This document shows, piece by piece, positions 1-8,491 of a stretch of DNA of 34,442 nt. Origin of the DNA: a bacterium (GTDB lineage: Bacteria > Verrucomicrobiota > Verrucomicrobiia > Verrucomicrobiales > Akkermansiaceae); NCBI GenBank assembly GCA_018222765.1, contig JAAEZT010000035.1, positions 1 to 34,442 on the forward strand. Direction: 5' to 3'. A model generated the notes under the pieces. That model was not told where the DNA came from. It saw only the letters and a list, made by a program, of their open reading frames with translations, and did no database searches. The translations under genes and the position numbers were made by a program. How positions within the stretch are numbered: the first letter of the stretch is position 1; each line of letters starts with the position of its first letter.

Positions 1-1162
1 CCGTGCCGGTAACCTGGAGGCTGGCGATGGGCTTGGATGAAAAACCGTAAGGCACTTGGTTTACGCGCTGAGGATGTCCTACTTCGATGAAGTGGCGGGA
101 CGGATCTGATCCTTCCACTGCTCCGGCCCGAATTCTTAGTTTGTAGGTTCCCGGGGGAACGTCCTTGGGTTTGGGCAAGACATCAATCCGTTGGATGGCC
201 CAGGCGAGTTTCAGGTAAGTGCCACTGTCGCTGTTGGGAAGCTCGAGGTAGCGCTTCATGTACTCGTAGGTCCGGTCGTAGCCACCTTGAAAAGAAAAGG
301 AGGCCTGGTTACCATCCCTGAAACCAAATTTCGTGGCGTCTGGCGCCCCCTCGAGGAGTTCGGTGTTTTGATAAAGGCGAATACTATTGGTAAGGTCAGC
401 GAGTTTGTATTTTTTTCGGATCTTTTCGAGAACCTTCTGGTTCTCTGGGCGAGAAGCGGCCTTGTCGACTTCGGTCTTCCAGAGAAGATATCGTTGATAG
501 GCCTCCTTCTGAGTGGCCATGTTCTTCCGGCTCTTCACATTGACGGTGTTCTCGGGTTCGACGCGGAAAACTTTCACCTCTTGTCCCATTGCGGTCCGAC
601 GGTCGAACCATTCATCGATCGCCCCCCGTCCGAGCTTGAGGTATTGCTCAATTTGATCGCTGGAAATAAACTGCGAGGAACCTTCGGTATCGAAAGAGCT
701 GCCTCCACCATCGGAGGGCAATGAGTTGACATCAACCTGCACGCCAAGGAGAGCTTCAATACTGTTCTGGTATTCCCGCCGGTTGAGTCGACGCATCGTG
801 ATCTCGCCGCCTGAATCAGAAAGCGAACGACGCGCCTCAACCATGGTCTTGGCCAGGGCATCGAGAAAGTCGGCCTTCTCCCTTTGCTCCGGTTGCTTCT
901 TTTTCTCCGGAGGCATCTCACCGGAGTTCAGGGTGTTGAGGACCTTCTGCCAAAGCTCGGCTTCCTGGATATTGGTGATCTTGAAGGGGATCTCCTCGAG
1001 GTTCACCTTTCCCTTCTCGGAAGCGGAATCATGACAATCGAGGCAATAGTTCTCGATGAAATCAAAGTGCTTTTCAGCAAAGCGCACTTCTCTTTCTTCG
1101 GCTCGCACCAGTCCGCCAAGCCACAAGATCTGAGCGAGAGTTAAAAACGATAGCGATTTCAT
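1..1162 (-). CDS. Cytochrome c-like / DUF1587-DUF1592 family surface protein (3' part outside window)
   Basis: The frame is open from an ATG at 1162 to the left edge, giving 387 codons without a stop, so only the N-terminal part is present. Residues 1-21 form a signal peptide ending in LVRA. A heme-binding CLDCH motif lies at residues 40-44, inside a region like the planctomycete-type cytochrome c domain (PF07635). It is followed by a DUF1587-like segment (MRRLNRREYQNSI, about residue 103 onward) and a beta-rich segment at the window edge. Full members of this family usually continue with DUF1592, DUF1588 and DUF1585 and reach about 750-900 residues. The start lies two bases downstream of the DUF1552 stop, so the two are almost certainly co-transcribed. 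The family is thought to be exported and to bind heme; its substrate is unknown. Family assignment is confident, function is not. Confidence 0.9.
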   Translation of the reverse strand, partial: MKSLSFLTLAQILWLGGLVRAEEREVRFAEKHFDFIENYCLDCHDSASEKGKVNLEEIPFKITNIQEAELWQKVLNTLNSGEMPPEKKKQPEQREKADFLDALAKTMVEARRSLSDSGGEITMRRLNRREYQNSIEALLGVQVDVNSLPSDGGGSSFDTEGSSQFISSDQIEQYLKLGRGAIDEWFDRRTAMGQEVKVFRVEPENTVNVKSRKNMATQKEAYQRYLLWKTEVDKAASRPENQKVLEKIRKKYKLADLTNSIRLYQNTELLEGAPDATKFGFRDGNQASFSFQGGYDRTYEYMKRYLELPNSDSGTYLKLAWAIQRIDVLPKPKDVPPGTYKLRIRAGAVEGSDPSRHFIEVGHPQRVNQVPYGFSSKPIASLQVTGT

Positions 1163-1164
1163 CT

Positions 1165-2451
1165 TTAAGCCTGCAATTCCTTCACGATACCCGAACTGTC
1201 GCCATGACGTTCGATGTCGACGCCCATCCCCTGCAGCATCGTCAGCCAGACGTTGCAAAGCGGAGTGTCTTCCGGAAGAACCAGATGCTGACCGAGTTTG
1301 AGATTGGCCCCACCACCGGTAAGAACAGTCGGGCAATTGGTCAGGTAGTGAATGGAGCTGATGTTCGAACCGAAGGCCACGGTGGTGTGATCGAAGAGGC
1401 TCGATCCATCGGTTTCCTTGGTGGCCTTGAGCTTGTCGATGAAGCGGGCGAGGAGTTCGCTGTGGGTCTTATCGCGCATTTTGGAGGCCTCCATGCGTTC
1501 GCCAGGAGAGTAGTGACTCACATTGTGGGCACTGGGTTTGAGAGCGAGACTTTGCAGGAGGGTATTGCCGGGCATGCGGTAAGTCAGGGCACGGGTGCTG
1601 TCGGTTTGCAGGGCGGCGATGATGAGATCCTGCATGATTTCGATTTCGGCCTTTCCCTTCAGACCGGGCTCTGGTTCTTCGAGGGGAGCTTTTACTTTGG
1701 GAACGTCGAGCCAGTCTTCGTCTTTGTTGAGGCGGGTCTCGATGTCACGAATGCCCTGAAAGTATTCGTCGAGCTTTTCGGTGTCGGTTTTTGAGAGGCC
1801 TTGCTGCACTCGTTTGGCTTCGGAGTGGATGGCGTCGAGGACGCTGCGGTTTTCGGCGATGGCGGCTTGGCGTTGTTCCAAGGGGAGGTCATCGGCGGAG
1901 AAGAGCTTGTGGAAGATCTGAACGGGATCGTTGTGACCGGCGACAGGCTTGCCGCGCTGATCCCAGGCAAGCGAGAGGCCGGGGCCGTGCCCCTGCAATT
2001 CGGAGGCATTGAGCTGAAGGGAGGAGAAGCGGGTTTCTTGTCCAAGGTATTGAGCGACGACTTGGTCGACGGAGATGCTGTTGGCCATGTTTTGCCCGGC
2101 GACGGAATAACGATTGGCTCCGGTGAGCCAGAAGGTGCTGCCCCAGTGGGCCTCATTGGTGAAGCGGTTGGCGCAGCCCTGTACCACGGTAAGGTCGGAC
2201 TGGTGGCGGGCGAGGGGAGAGAGGCCTTCGGACAGTTCGAAGTCCGCGCCAGTTTTATTGATGTCAGGGAACCAAGTCTCCTTGGTGACTCCGAAGCCCA
2301 TACCGAAGAAGACGGCGCGCTTGGGAGGAATGCCTGACTTGGTGGTCGCGGCGGAAGCGAATTGGCGGAAGCCAAGGGACTCAAGGGCAGGCAGTGCGAT
2401 GAGCGCTCCAGCTCCGCGGAGAAAGTGGCGACGAGTGAATTGGTTTTTCAT
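1165..2451 (-). CDS. DUF1552 family Tat-exported protein
   Basis: This 428-residue protein starts with a twin-arginine signal (TRRHFLRGAG at residues 6-15, then a hydrophobic stretch ending FASAAT). I chose the ATG at 2451 because it puts the Tat motif at the N-terminus. An in-frame ATG 60 bases upstream would add 20 charged residues before it. The body matches DUF1552, a family nearly always encoded beside DUF1592 cytochrome-like proteins in Verrucomicrobiota and Planctomycetota, and that is the arrangement here. The fold is thought to be related to the DUF1501/alkaline phosphatase-like group, but I see no demonstrated active site. It is the fourth gene of the sigma-factor operon, 25 bases after the preceding gene and 2 before the next. 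Confidence 0.92.
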   Translation of the reverse strand: MKNQFTRRHFLRGAGALIALPALESLGFRQFASAATTKSGIPPKRAVFFGMGFGVTKETWFPDINKTGADFELSEGLSPLARHQSDLTVVQGCANRFTNEAHWGSTFWLTGANRYSVAGQNMANSISVDQVVAQYLGQETRFSSLQLNASELQGHGPGLSLAWDQRGKPVAGHNDPVQIFHKLFSADDLPLEQRQAAIAENRSVLDAIHSEAKRVQQGLSKTDTEKLDEYFQGIRDIETRLNKDEDWLDVPKVKAPLEEPEPGLKGKAEIEIMQDLIIAALQTDSTRALTYRMPGNTLLQSLALKPSAHNVSHYSPGERMEASKMRDKTHSELLARFIDKLKATKETDGSSLFDHTTVAFGSNISSIHYLTNCPTVLTGGGANLKLGQHLVLPEDTPLCNVWLTMLQGMGVDIERHGDSSGIVKELQA

Positions 2452-2476
2452 GGTGAAATTGGTTGGATTGGGTTCT

Positions 2477-3148
2477 CTAATCCTGGCACTCCCACAGGCG
2501 GACGGAGTCAAATAAGATCCGGCATTCCGGACCTCCCTTGAACGTGAAGCGTGGGCCGAACTTATCCTTAGGGTTAACGATGGTTACTTTCTCGTGCTCG
2601 TAAATCTTACTGTAACCGTTCACGCTGAGTTTGATCTTACCGAGCTGATATTCGATGACTAAATCGATCCACTCATTGAGCGCCATTTTGGAATCAGGCT
2701 CCGAGAATACCGGGCCGTCCGGAAGCTTGATCCGATGGCCTCCTCCTTCCAGGACTCCCAGAACAATCATGTGATGGCCAATTTGAAAACTGGGGCGACC
2801 AGGCGTGAGCTTTGGTTTTTCAACCTTGTAGCGTAAGTGACAGACGAATTTCTCCGGAATCTTGTTGAGATGCCCGATCGGCTCCAGTCCGAGATGATGA
2901 TCTCGCTTGAGCGCTTTCATCGCCTCTTCCCGATTGGTGAACTGCGGTTCGATGATCAAGATTCCCTTCTCAATCTTCTTCCCTTTGGGAGCCCCCCATC
3001 GCTCCCGATTCAACTCTCCGTCAAAATCATCGGAGTAAACCAAAGTCCCCTTTTTAAAAAGATCGGAGGTGAACTTGGGCTCTTCGGCCCCGAGGGGCAT
3101 CGACATCACCGGGACCATTGCAACAAATGAGAGAATGAATTTTTTCAT
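2477..3148 (-). CDS. Secreted DUF1080-like (concanavalin-fold) protein
   Basis: This 223-residue protein has a signal peptide (residues 1-21, cut after PLGA). The mature part begins with the pattern SDDFDGELNRERWG, typical of the start of laminin-G/DUF1080 (3-keto-disaccharide hydrolase-like) beta-sandwich domains in this superphylum. Later segments such as NEWIDLVIEY and KLSVNGY fit the strands of that fold, and the protein ends at LFDSVRLWE. The length suits a single jelly-roll domain. No catalytic residues can be assigned, so sugar binding or hydrolysis is inference. It lies 24 bases after the anti-sigma gene and 25 before the DUF1552 gene in one operon, so it is probably exported along with the surface module. 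Annotation as a hypothetical protein would also be fair. Confidence 0.8.
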   Translation of the reverse strand: MKKFILSFVAMVPVMSMPLGAEEPKFTSDLFKKGTLVYSDDFDGELNRERWGAPKGKKIEKGILIIEPQFTNREEAMKALKRDHHLGLEPIGHLNKIPEKFVCHLRYKVEKPKLTPGRPSFQIGHHMIVLGVLEGGGHRIKLPDGPVFSEPDSKMALNEWIDLVIEYQLGKIKLSVNGYSKIYEHEKVTIVNPKDKFGPRFTFKGGPECRILFDSVRLWECQD

Positions 3149-3172
3149 GAGAAAAGATCGGGAATATGGTGA

Positions 3173-4126
3173 TTACTTCACAACGCGAACCGGAAGATTG
3201 GGCTGCCTAATCACGGTGAGCTGAACATCATCCACAAAATAGCCGCCCAGCTTGATCGGAGTCGTTGAGGGCTTTCTGGCATTCACGTTCACCGAGATCA
3301 ACGCGAGGGTGGCTTCGGGTTCCAGAATACAGGACGCAGTGACTCGCCTCCCTTCCTCTCCCGGCATGAGCCTGACGACCTTGTTTCCAATCGCAACCGC
3401 TTCACTGATCACTTGGGGCCAGGCTTTGCCAATGGCATCCGGCTCGGCTTGATAAAGGTGGATAGTACAACTCCCGGCGATCTTCGGCAGTTCGGCATCA
3501 GTCGGAGCGGATTCCCGACGAAAACGAGCCGAAAGCTCCAGCGTGAACTGGCTGTCTGAATTCTCCGTATCCCACTCTTGCTGGAGGTTGGAGAGATCGA
3601 TGAGCTGAAAAACATTGCTGGCCGAGGCTCCGCCGTTGGGCTTGCCGGTGACATTGGCGGTTTCTAGAAAGCGCAGGATTCGATTTCCATCTTCTTCAAT
3701 GACCTCGGCCGGGTCACCACTCCAATTGCCGAAGCCTGACGGAAACCCGAGTGGCACCGGACCAAGCGAATCTTCAAAATTACCATTCGAAACGGAGACC
3801 ATTCTTTCCTCTGATTTTGGGGAGTTGATCGCCCAAACGACTCCAACTCCAAGGAGACCCACGAAAGCTCCGGCAATCACGGCGGCGGCGAGAGGCTTGG
3901 CCCAGCTAATGGAAGGAGTCCCGGAAGAGCGGGGCGGGGTGGATTCCAGATCAAAAGAGATGACTTCATCACCAAGAGCTCCATGAATGCGGGCCGCTTT
4001 GAGGTAGTCGGATCGCACCTTGGCATTGGTTTCGATTTCTTTCGAGAGGGCACCGGCTTCTTCGTCGGTGGATTGACCATCGAGGTGCTTTTGAATGAGG
4101 GTTTGCCAATCGGGGAAGTCGCTCAT
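3173..4126 (-). CDS. Membrane anti-sigma factor (FecR/DUF-like N-terminus) with large extracellular domain
   Basis: This 317-residue protein has three parts. Residues 1-60 are acidic and helical (DWQTLIQKHLDGQSTDEE), as in the sigma-binding region of FecR-like anti-sigma factors in Verrucomicrobiota. Residues 77-100 are one transmembrane helix (AAAVIAGAFVGLLGVGVVWA). From about residue 110 there is a beta-rich extracellular domain (SNGNFEDSLGPVPLGFPSGF, then alternating strands) that looks like a galactose-binding or carbohydrate-binding jelly roll and not a classic FecR domain. The gene overlaps the upstream sigma factor by four bases (ATGA), so the two are translationally coupled. The likely job is to hold the sigma factor at the membrane until an external ligand is sensed; the ligand is unknown. 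Topology is clear; the sensor role is inferred. Confidence 0.82.
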   Translation of the reverse strand: MSDFPDWQTLIQKHLDGQSTDEEAGALSKEIETNAKVRSDYLKAARIHGALGDEVISFDLESTPPRSSGTPSISWAKPLAAAVIAGAFVGLLGVGVVWAINSPKSEERMVSVSNGNFEDSLGPVPLGFPSGFGNWSGDPAEVIEEDGNRILRFLETANVTGKPNGGASASNVFQLIDLSNLQQEWDTENSDSQFTLELSARFRRESAPTDAELPKIAGSCTIHLYQAEPDAIGKAWPQVISEAVAIGNKVVRLMPGEEGRRVTASCILEPEATLALISVNVNARKPSTTPIKLGGYFVDDVQLTVIRQPNLPVRVVK

Positions 4127-4653
4127 GCTTGGGCCTTTCTAATTTGTCGTTCGATGCAGGTTTGTAGCTCGCCGCGTGAACGTTGGATCGTTTTGTAGAT
4201 TGCTTCGACCGTCCGGCCTTCGCGTTTTGAGAGAGCTTCGGGACTGCGCCCTTCGTGGTAGTAGCCTTTGATGAGACGGCTGGATTTTTCGCTGAGCTTG
4301 CCGAGGCAGGTGGCGAGGTGCGACTCGATGGCATAATCGAATTCCGTCGAGTGCTCCATTTCGAGTTCGAGGGCCTCGATCGCTTTTTCAGAGAGTTGGG
4401 CCCGGCGGGATTCCCGTGCTAAAAAGCGTCGCGTTTCAATGCGCGCAAAGCCCATGGCCCAGTTGATAAAGGGGCGGGATGAGTCGAAGGTGTCGAATTG
4501 TCTCCAAAGAGCGACGGCCGTCTCTTGCATGATTTCCCGGGCATCGGCACGATGCGGAACGGCGACTTGAATCGAGCGCAACATCGCCGGCTCGCTTTCG
4601 AGGAGCAAGCGGGTGAAGTGCTCGTGATTGTCTTCTGAATCCGCGACGGGCAT
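4123..4653 (-). CDS. ECF RNA polymerase sigma factor, Rhodopirellula/Verrucomicrobium type
   Basis: This 176-residue protein has sigma-70 region 2 at about residues 20-80 (DAREIMQETAVALWRQFDTFD, then FINWAMGFARIETRRFL). Region 4, a helix-turn-helix, is at about 117-170 (LSKREGRTVEAIYKTIQRSR). Length and the W-rich FINWAMGFAR motif fit the ECF family described from Rhodopirellula and Verrucomicrobium. It opens a five-gene minus-strand operon and overlaps the anti-sigma gene by four bases. By analogy with other ECF pairs it probably activates its own operon, and so the DUF1552/DUF1592 surface module, when the anti-sigma factor releases it. That regulon is inference from synteny. I see no convincing promoter consensus upstream. 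Confidence 0.93.
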   Translation of the reverse strand: MPVADSEDNHEHFTRLLLESEPAMLRSIQVAVPHRADAREIMQETAVALWRQFDTFDSSRPFINWAMGFARIETRRFLARESRRAQLSEKAIEALELEMEHSTEFDYAIESHLATCLGKLSEKSSRLIKGYYHEGRSPEALSKREGRTVEAIYKTIQRSRGELQTCIERQIRKAQA

Positions 4654-4938
4654 GGGTGAAAAGGATAAGCTTCACAACAGGTCCACGGAAGTACGGATTA
4701 TTGGACAAAAAAGTTCAGATCTTTTTCAGTCGCCGAATATCGACGTTTTAGTTTGTCCCTGTTCAGTCAGTCTAGCAGGGAAGTAGCTGCGCTGAGAGAG
4801 TCTTGCCATTCACTCTTGCCACTCTCTTCTCAAATCTTCAGCATCCGCCTTCAGTTGGCGGGTCCTTGGCCCCTCTCGTTCTGTTCTACCAGATTGAAAA
4901 TCTCGTAATTTTTCCCACTCACCCAAGATCCACTACCC
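4654..4938. other. Divergent intergenic region between sigma operon and cupin gene
   Basis: These 285 bases separate two divergent genes and must hold promoters for both. I see no clear -35/-10 pair. Visible structure is limited to a short CCGCC/GGCGG hairpin near 4846-4863 and two copies of CTCTTGCCA-like sequence near 4799-4825. No good Shine-Dalgarno sequence precedes the cupin ATG at 4939. Confidence 0.5.
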
Positions 4939-6276
4939 ATGTCTCCATCGACGTCAATTTTGCCGGATAAACTGCACGAATACCCTCAACAGGATGTGAT
5001 TGACGGGCCCGGCGTCGGACCGGATTCGATTCTCGATGATTGCCTGGATGAGAACGACGGGGTGCTGCAACTTCTGCACCGATACGCCGGACGGACATTT
5101 TGCACGCCAGGGAAACGGATTCGCCTGGATGAGAAGTCCTACTATCCGGACTACATGGGCGGAACCGGTCTCGATGAAATCTGGATGTGCTGTACCGTGC
5201 CCATTGTGACCGGAGTCATCGATACCCGCACGGGAAAGGCACCATTTCGTGAGGGAGAAGCACACGTCCTCACGCCGAGCGGGCAAGTCATCTCGCTGCA
5301 GGATTTGATTGCAGCCAATCCCCAAGCCGTCATGGGCGAGAAGATCATGGCCGTTTCGGAATCACTGTTCGGCGAGATCACCTGGCCGGTTGTGTCCAAG
5401 AAGTTTGATAATCTGAATCCTATCCCGCATCACCTGCACTGGTCAAAATGGGAAGTCTACGACATCAACTCCTTCGATAATCCGGGGGTTAATCCGTCGC
5501 ATTACCACACCACCGCCATGGGGCTGTATCCCTATGTCACGAAGGATGATTTCTTGGAGTGCATGAAGCGCTGGGGAGAAGGCGATTATAATGGAGTTCG
5601 GTATCTGTCGCCGCACACCATGATGCATCTTGATGACGGCTTCGTGATGCCGAATGGTGTGCTGCATTCACCGACGGACCTTTGCACGCACGAGTTGCAC
5701 GTGACGATGGATGAGCATTTCCTCGCCGAGGACCGAACGCTTGACGGCCGCATCGGCGCAGCGGATGCGTTTTATGCCTGCCGGGAAGAGGATTATCCGA
5801 AAGACCGGCACGAAGACTGGGAGTGCCTCGTTGAAACCTTCGACTTTGAGGCGAATCAGGATCCTGACTTCGTGAAGAAGAATTCGCGTCCGGCGATCAC
5901 CGCCGATGAATTCGCCGGCGACGGGGTAGATGCAAAGTGGATTGTTTACGGTGATGTTCTTGGTGACCAGAAGTGCTCTATCCTCCGTCTCACCCTTGCG
6001 CCAGGCGCGAAGACCGATTTCTGCCCGGAGAGCCCCGCGCTCTTCCATACGAATGGTGGGCGTGGCCGAGTTGGAAAACTTGAAGTGCGCTATCACCAGG
6101 ATATGAAGCTGGGGGAACTCTATCCCGAGATTGGGTTCCTGACTCAGGCCGCACTTGATCGCGGCGGCGTCGAAATCGAGAATACGGGAACTGAACCGCT
6201 CGTGTTGACCTTCGACTTCCCGCAGCACGCGCATTCTCAAACACCCGGTGTTGCCGCTACAAGCGATGCTCTCTAA
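4939..6276 (+). CDS. Cupin-type, phosphomannose isomerase-like protein
   Basis: This 445-residue protein has no signal peptide, so it is probably cytosolic. A His/Glu-rich cluster, HHLHWSKWE at residues 164-172, followed by HYHTTAMG (188-195) and PNGVLHSPTDLCTHELHV (238-255), resembles the metal site of cupin-fold sugar isomerases of the type I mannose-6-phosphate isomerase kind. A second beta domain fills the C-terminal third (WIVYGDVLGD onward) and ends in a beta-rich, cupin-like segment. The substrate is not evident. I infer sugar isomerisation or a related metal-dependent reaction, and a protein of unknown function with the cupin fold is the cautious alternative. It stands alone on the plus strand, and its 3' end overlaps the convergent glutaredoxin gene by 20 bases. 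Confidence 0.72.
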   Translation: MSPSTSILPDKLHEYPQQDVIDGPGVGPDSILDDCLDENDGVLQLLHRYAGRTFCTPGKRIRLDEKSYYPDYMGGTGLDEIWMCCTVPIVTGVIDTRTGKAPFREGEAHVLTPSGQVISLQDLIAANPQAVMGEKIMAVSESLFGEITWPVVSKKFDNLNPIPHHLHWSKWEVYDINSFDNPGVNPSHYHTTAMGLYPYVTKDDFLECMKRWGEGDYNGVRYLSPHTMMHLDDGFVMPNGVLHSPTDLCTHELHVTMDEHFLAEDRTLDGRIGAADAFYACREEDYPKDRHEDWECLVETFDFEANQDPDFVKKNSRPAITADEFAGDGVDAKWIVYGDVLGDQKCSILRLTLAPGAKTDFCPESPALFHTNGGRGRVGKLEVRYHQDMKLGELYPEIGFLTQAALDRGGVEIENTGTEPLVLTFDFPQHAHSQTPGVAATSDAL

Positions 6277-6493
6277 GAAAGGGCACTAATTCCTCGACCC
6301 CAAAGTCGGCGAGTTTGAGATTTCCCACGGTCATGGAAGGGGCAGAGGTTTGCCCAAAGATCTCGTGCATCCGAGCGAAGGCCTCGCGGTCGGCGGTGAC
6401 GTCGATCCGTTCGTATTCGTGGCCATGCTGTTTCAAATAGGCTTCGACATCAATGCACCAGGGACAGCCGGGTTTTATGTAGACGGTCATCAT
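6257..6493 (-). CDS. Glutaredoxin-like thiol-disulfide protein
   Basis: This 78-residue protein is a complete glutaredoxin fold. It has the strand MTVYIKPG, the active-site motif C-P-W-C at residues 10-13, and the TSAPSM segment with the cis-proline at residue 52. A short glycine-rich loop follows (VGNLKLADFG). Length matches small bacterial glutaredoxins of the NrdH/GrxC group. It would reduce disulfides or mixed glutathione disulfides in the cytosol; the partner is unknown. The start could be either of two adjacent ATG codons (6493 or 6490). Its last 20 bases overlap the end of the convergent cupin gene, so no separate terminator fits between them. Confidence 0.92.
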   Translation of the reverse strand: MMTVYIKPGCPWCIDVEAYLKQHGHEYERIDVTADREAFARMHEIFGQTSAPSMTVGNLKLADFGVEELVPFLREHRL

Positions 6494-6639
6494 GGCTTCG
6501 AGAGTTTCGCAATTTTCCCCAACTGTCCAGCAGACTGAGCGTCACCCTAATTTAGGGCATAGGATGTTGGAATCTGAATTATCCTTGAAGAAATCCTCGC
6601 GTTGTTCCGTAGGGTCAGGTCCCTTATCGTCTTACTCGC

Positions 6640-8484
6640 ATGAAACTGAATATACGCACTTTTCTTGGGTCTGGCATTGCGCTGGTCGTCAGCTCTCTTT
6701 TCTCGTCGGCTGCAGACAAGCCGAATATCCTGTGGATTGTTCAGGAAGACACCTCGCCGTGGATTGGGTGCTATGGCTACGAGGCCAACAAGGGGAAGAC
6801 GCCGGTAGTTGACCAGCTGGCAGCTGAAGGCACGCTTTTCAAACGAGCCTACGTTCCTGCTCCGGTTTGCTCGGCCTGTCGTTCGTCGTTTATTGTTGGA
6901 GCGTATCAGTTTCGCTTTGGGGCCCACGAACACCGTTCGCGGCGTGGCCCGGCCGGGCTGCCTCTGCCGAAGGGCATGAAGACCTTGCCGGAGCTGATGC
7001 AGGAGGCCGGTTACACCACCTTCAATATTGGCAAAACCGACTACAACTTTACCTCGGAAGCGACACTCTATCCCAAGCTTAAAGGGAAGTGGCATTCCCT
7101 GCCTAAGAACAAACCCTTCTTCGGCCAGATCCAGCTGAAGGGGGGTAAGACGAATACCAAAAAGTGGCCGAAGAATCGCATGACTGACCGGGCCTCGGCC
7201 GTGGTTCCGGCTGACTACCCCGACAATGAACTTTACCGCGAAGTTATCGCGCAACATTGCGACGCCATTCGTAGTGATGATGACAAAATTGGCGGAATTC
7301 TTGCAGCTCTCAAGGAGAGCGGCCTGGAGGATTCGACGATCGTGGTCTACTTTTCAGATCATGGCGCCAACAACCTAGTGCGCCATAAGCAGATGCCGAC
7401 CGAGGCCGGGCTGCATGTGCCGCTTATCATCAAGGGGCCTGAGAAATGGGTGCCTTCCACCAAGAAAGTCCGCAATGATTTGGTGTCGATCCTCGACGTC
7501 TCCGCGACTACCTTGACTTGGGCTGGTGTTCCTTATCCGAAGTGGATCGAGGGGCAGAATTTGTTCGCCCCGGATTTCAAAGCACGTGAGTTTGTCGGTT
7601 CCGGCCGCGACCGCTGCGACCACACCATCGACCGCGTGCGTACCATTCGCACCGACCGCTATCGTTATACAAAAAACTACAAACTCGACCGGGTCTTTCT
7701 TCAGCCGCAGTACCGCGATGGTCGCGACTTCCTCGATGCCCTGCGTGAGGCCTACGCCGCCGGAACTCTGTCGCCGAAACTGGTGGAGATTTATTTTGGT
7801 GAACGTCCTGCCGAAGAGCTTTACGACATCGTCAAGGACCCGGCTCAGGTGAACAATCTCGCGAAGTTGGCAGAGTATCGGGATACGCTTATTTCGCATC
7901 GGAAGATTCTTAACGACTGGGTCGCCAAGGGTGACCTCGGAGCCGGCGAGGAGCCGAAGATCGAGTTGGAGCAAAATGGCAACGGTCGTTTCAAAGGAGT
8001 GAACGCCGAGTATGAAAGAGTGCGCACTGATTCAGATGGCGACGGCCTGTCCGACCGCTGGGAAAAGTTCAATGGCCGCGACCCGGGCGACGGAAAGCTG
8101 CAATTCGAATTCGATTGCGGTGGCTGGCAGACCGAGGGGTGGGAATCTGATGGAGGCCTCACCAATATCGCCGGACGACAGGGCTTTCTCGATTTCGATC
8201 TCCTCACCGGAAATGGGTCGATTTCCCGCGATGGATTGAAAATCGATACCGGGAAGAATAAAGGCAAACTCGCTCTCCGTCTGCGAAGCAGCGGCGCGAC
8301 TGAATTGAAGGTTGAGGCGAACGGCGAAGCTCTCGGCTCCGCAGGATTTTCCAAGAACGAACTATTCACCACGATTGAGATTCCTCTCGGCGAATCGTGG
8401 ACTGGAACAATCGAATCATTGCAGCTTTCCTTCTCGGCACCAAAAGGCGCGACGATTGAGGTCGATTGGATCCGCGTTCACTAA
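6640..8484 (+). CDS. Secreted sulfatase with C-terminal calcium-motif extension
   Basis: This 614-residue protein has a signal peptide (residues 1-25) and an alkaline phosphatase-like sulfatase core (PNILWIVQEDTSPW at 28-41). The formylglycine signature is C77-S-A-C-R81, matching the C/S-x-A/P-x-R rule but with alanine in place of proline and a second cysteine. Later core motifs include GKTDYNF (131-137) and YFSDHGANN. After the catalytic domain, about residue 464, a DSDGDGLSDRWE motif resembles calcium-binding thrombospondin-3 repeats. It is followed by a beta-rich tail of about 130 residues that may bind glycan. The protein is likely exported and cleaves sulfate esters. It opens the plus-strand cluster, seven bases before the PhoD-like gene. 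The substrate cannot be read from sequence. Confidence 0.93.
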   Translation: MKLNIRTFLGSGIALVVSSLFSSAADKPNILWIVQEDTSPWIGCYGYEANKGKTPVVDQLAAEGTLFKRAYVPAPVCSACRSSFIVGAYQFRFGAHEHRSRRGPAGLPLPKGMKTLPELMQEAGYTTFNIGKTDYNFTSEATLYPKLKGKWHSLPKNKPFFGQIQLKGGKTNTKKWPKNRMTDRASAVVPADYPDNELYREVIAQHCDAIRSDDDKIGGILAALKESGLEDSTIVVYFSDHGANNLVRHKQMPTEAGLHVPLIIKGPEKWVPSTKKVRNDLVSILDVSATTLTWAGVPYPKWIEGQNLFAPDFKAREFVGSGRDRCDHTIDRVRTIRTDRYRYTKNYKLDRVFLQPQYRDGRDFLDALREAYAAGTLSPKLVEIYFGERPAEELYDIVKDPAQVNNLAKLAEYRDTLISHRKILNDWVAKGDLGAGEEPKIELEQNGNGRFKGVNAEYERVRTDSDGDGLSDRWEKFNGRDPGDGKLQFEFDCGGWQTEGWESDGGLTNIAGRQGFLDFDLLTGNGSISRDGLKIDTGKNKGKLALRLRSSGATELKVEANGEALGSAGFSKNELFTTIEIPLGESWTGTIESLQLSFSAPKGATIEVDWIRVH

Positions 8485-8491
8485 TTAACCA

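Noticed and set aside
191-2515. Long plus-strand open frames opposite the DUF1592 and DUF1552 genes
   Set aside because: They mirror strong minus-strand coding genes with signal peptides and recognised domains, and show no domain of their own.
5668-6240. 190-codon minus-strand frame inside the cupin gene
   Set aside because: Antisense shadow of a well-supported gene; composition is arginine- and valine-rich without domain signal.
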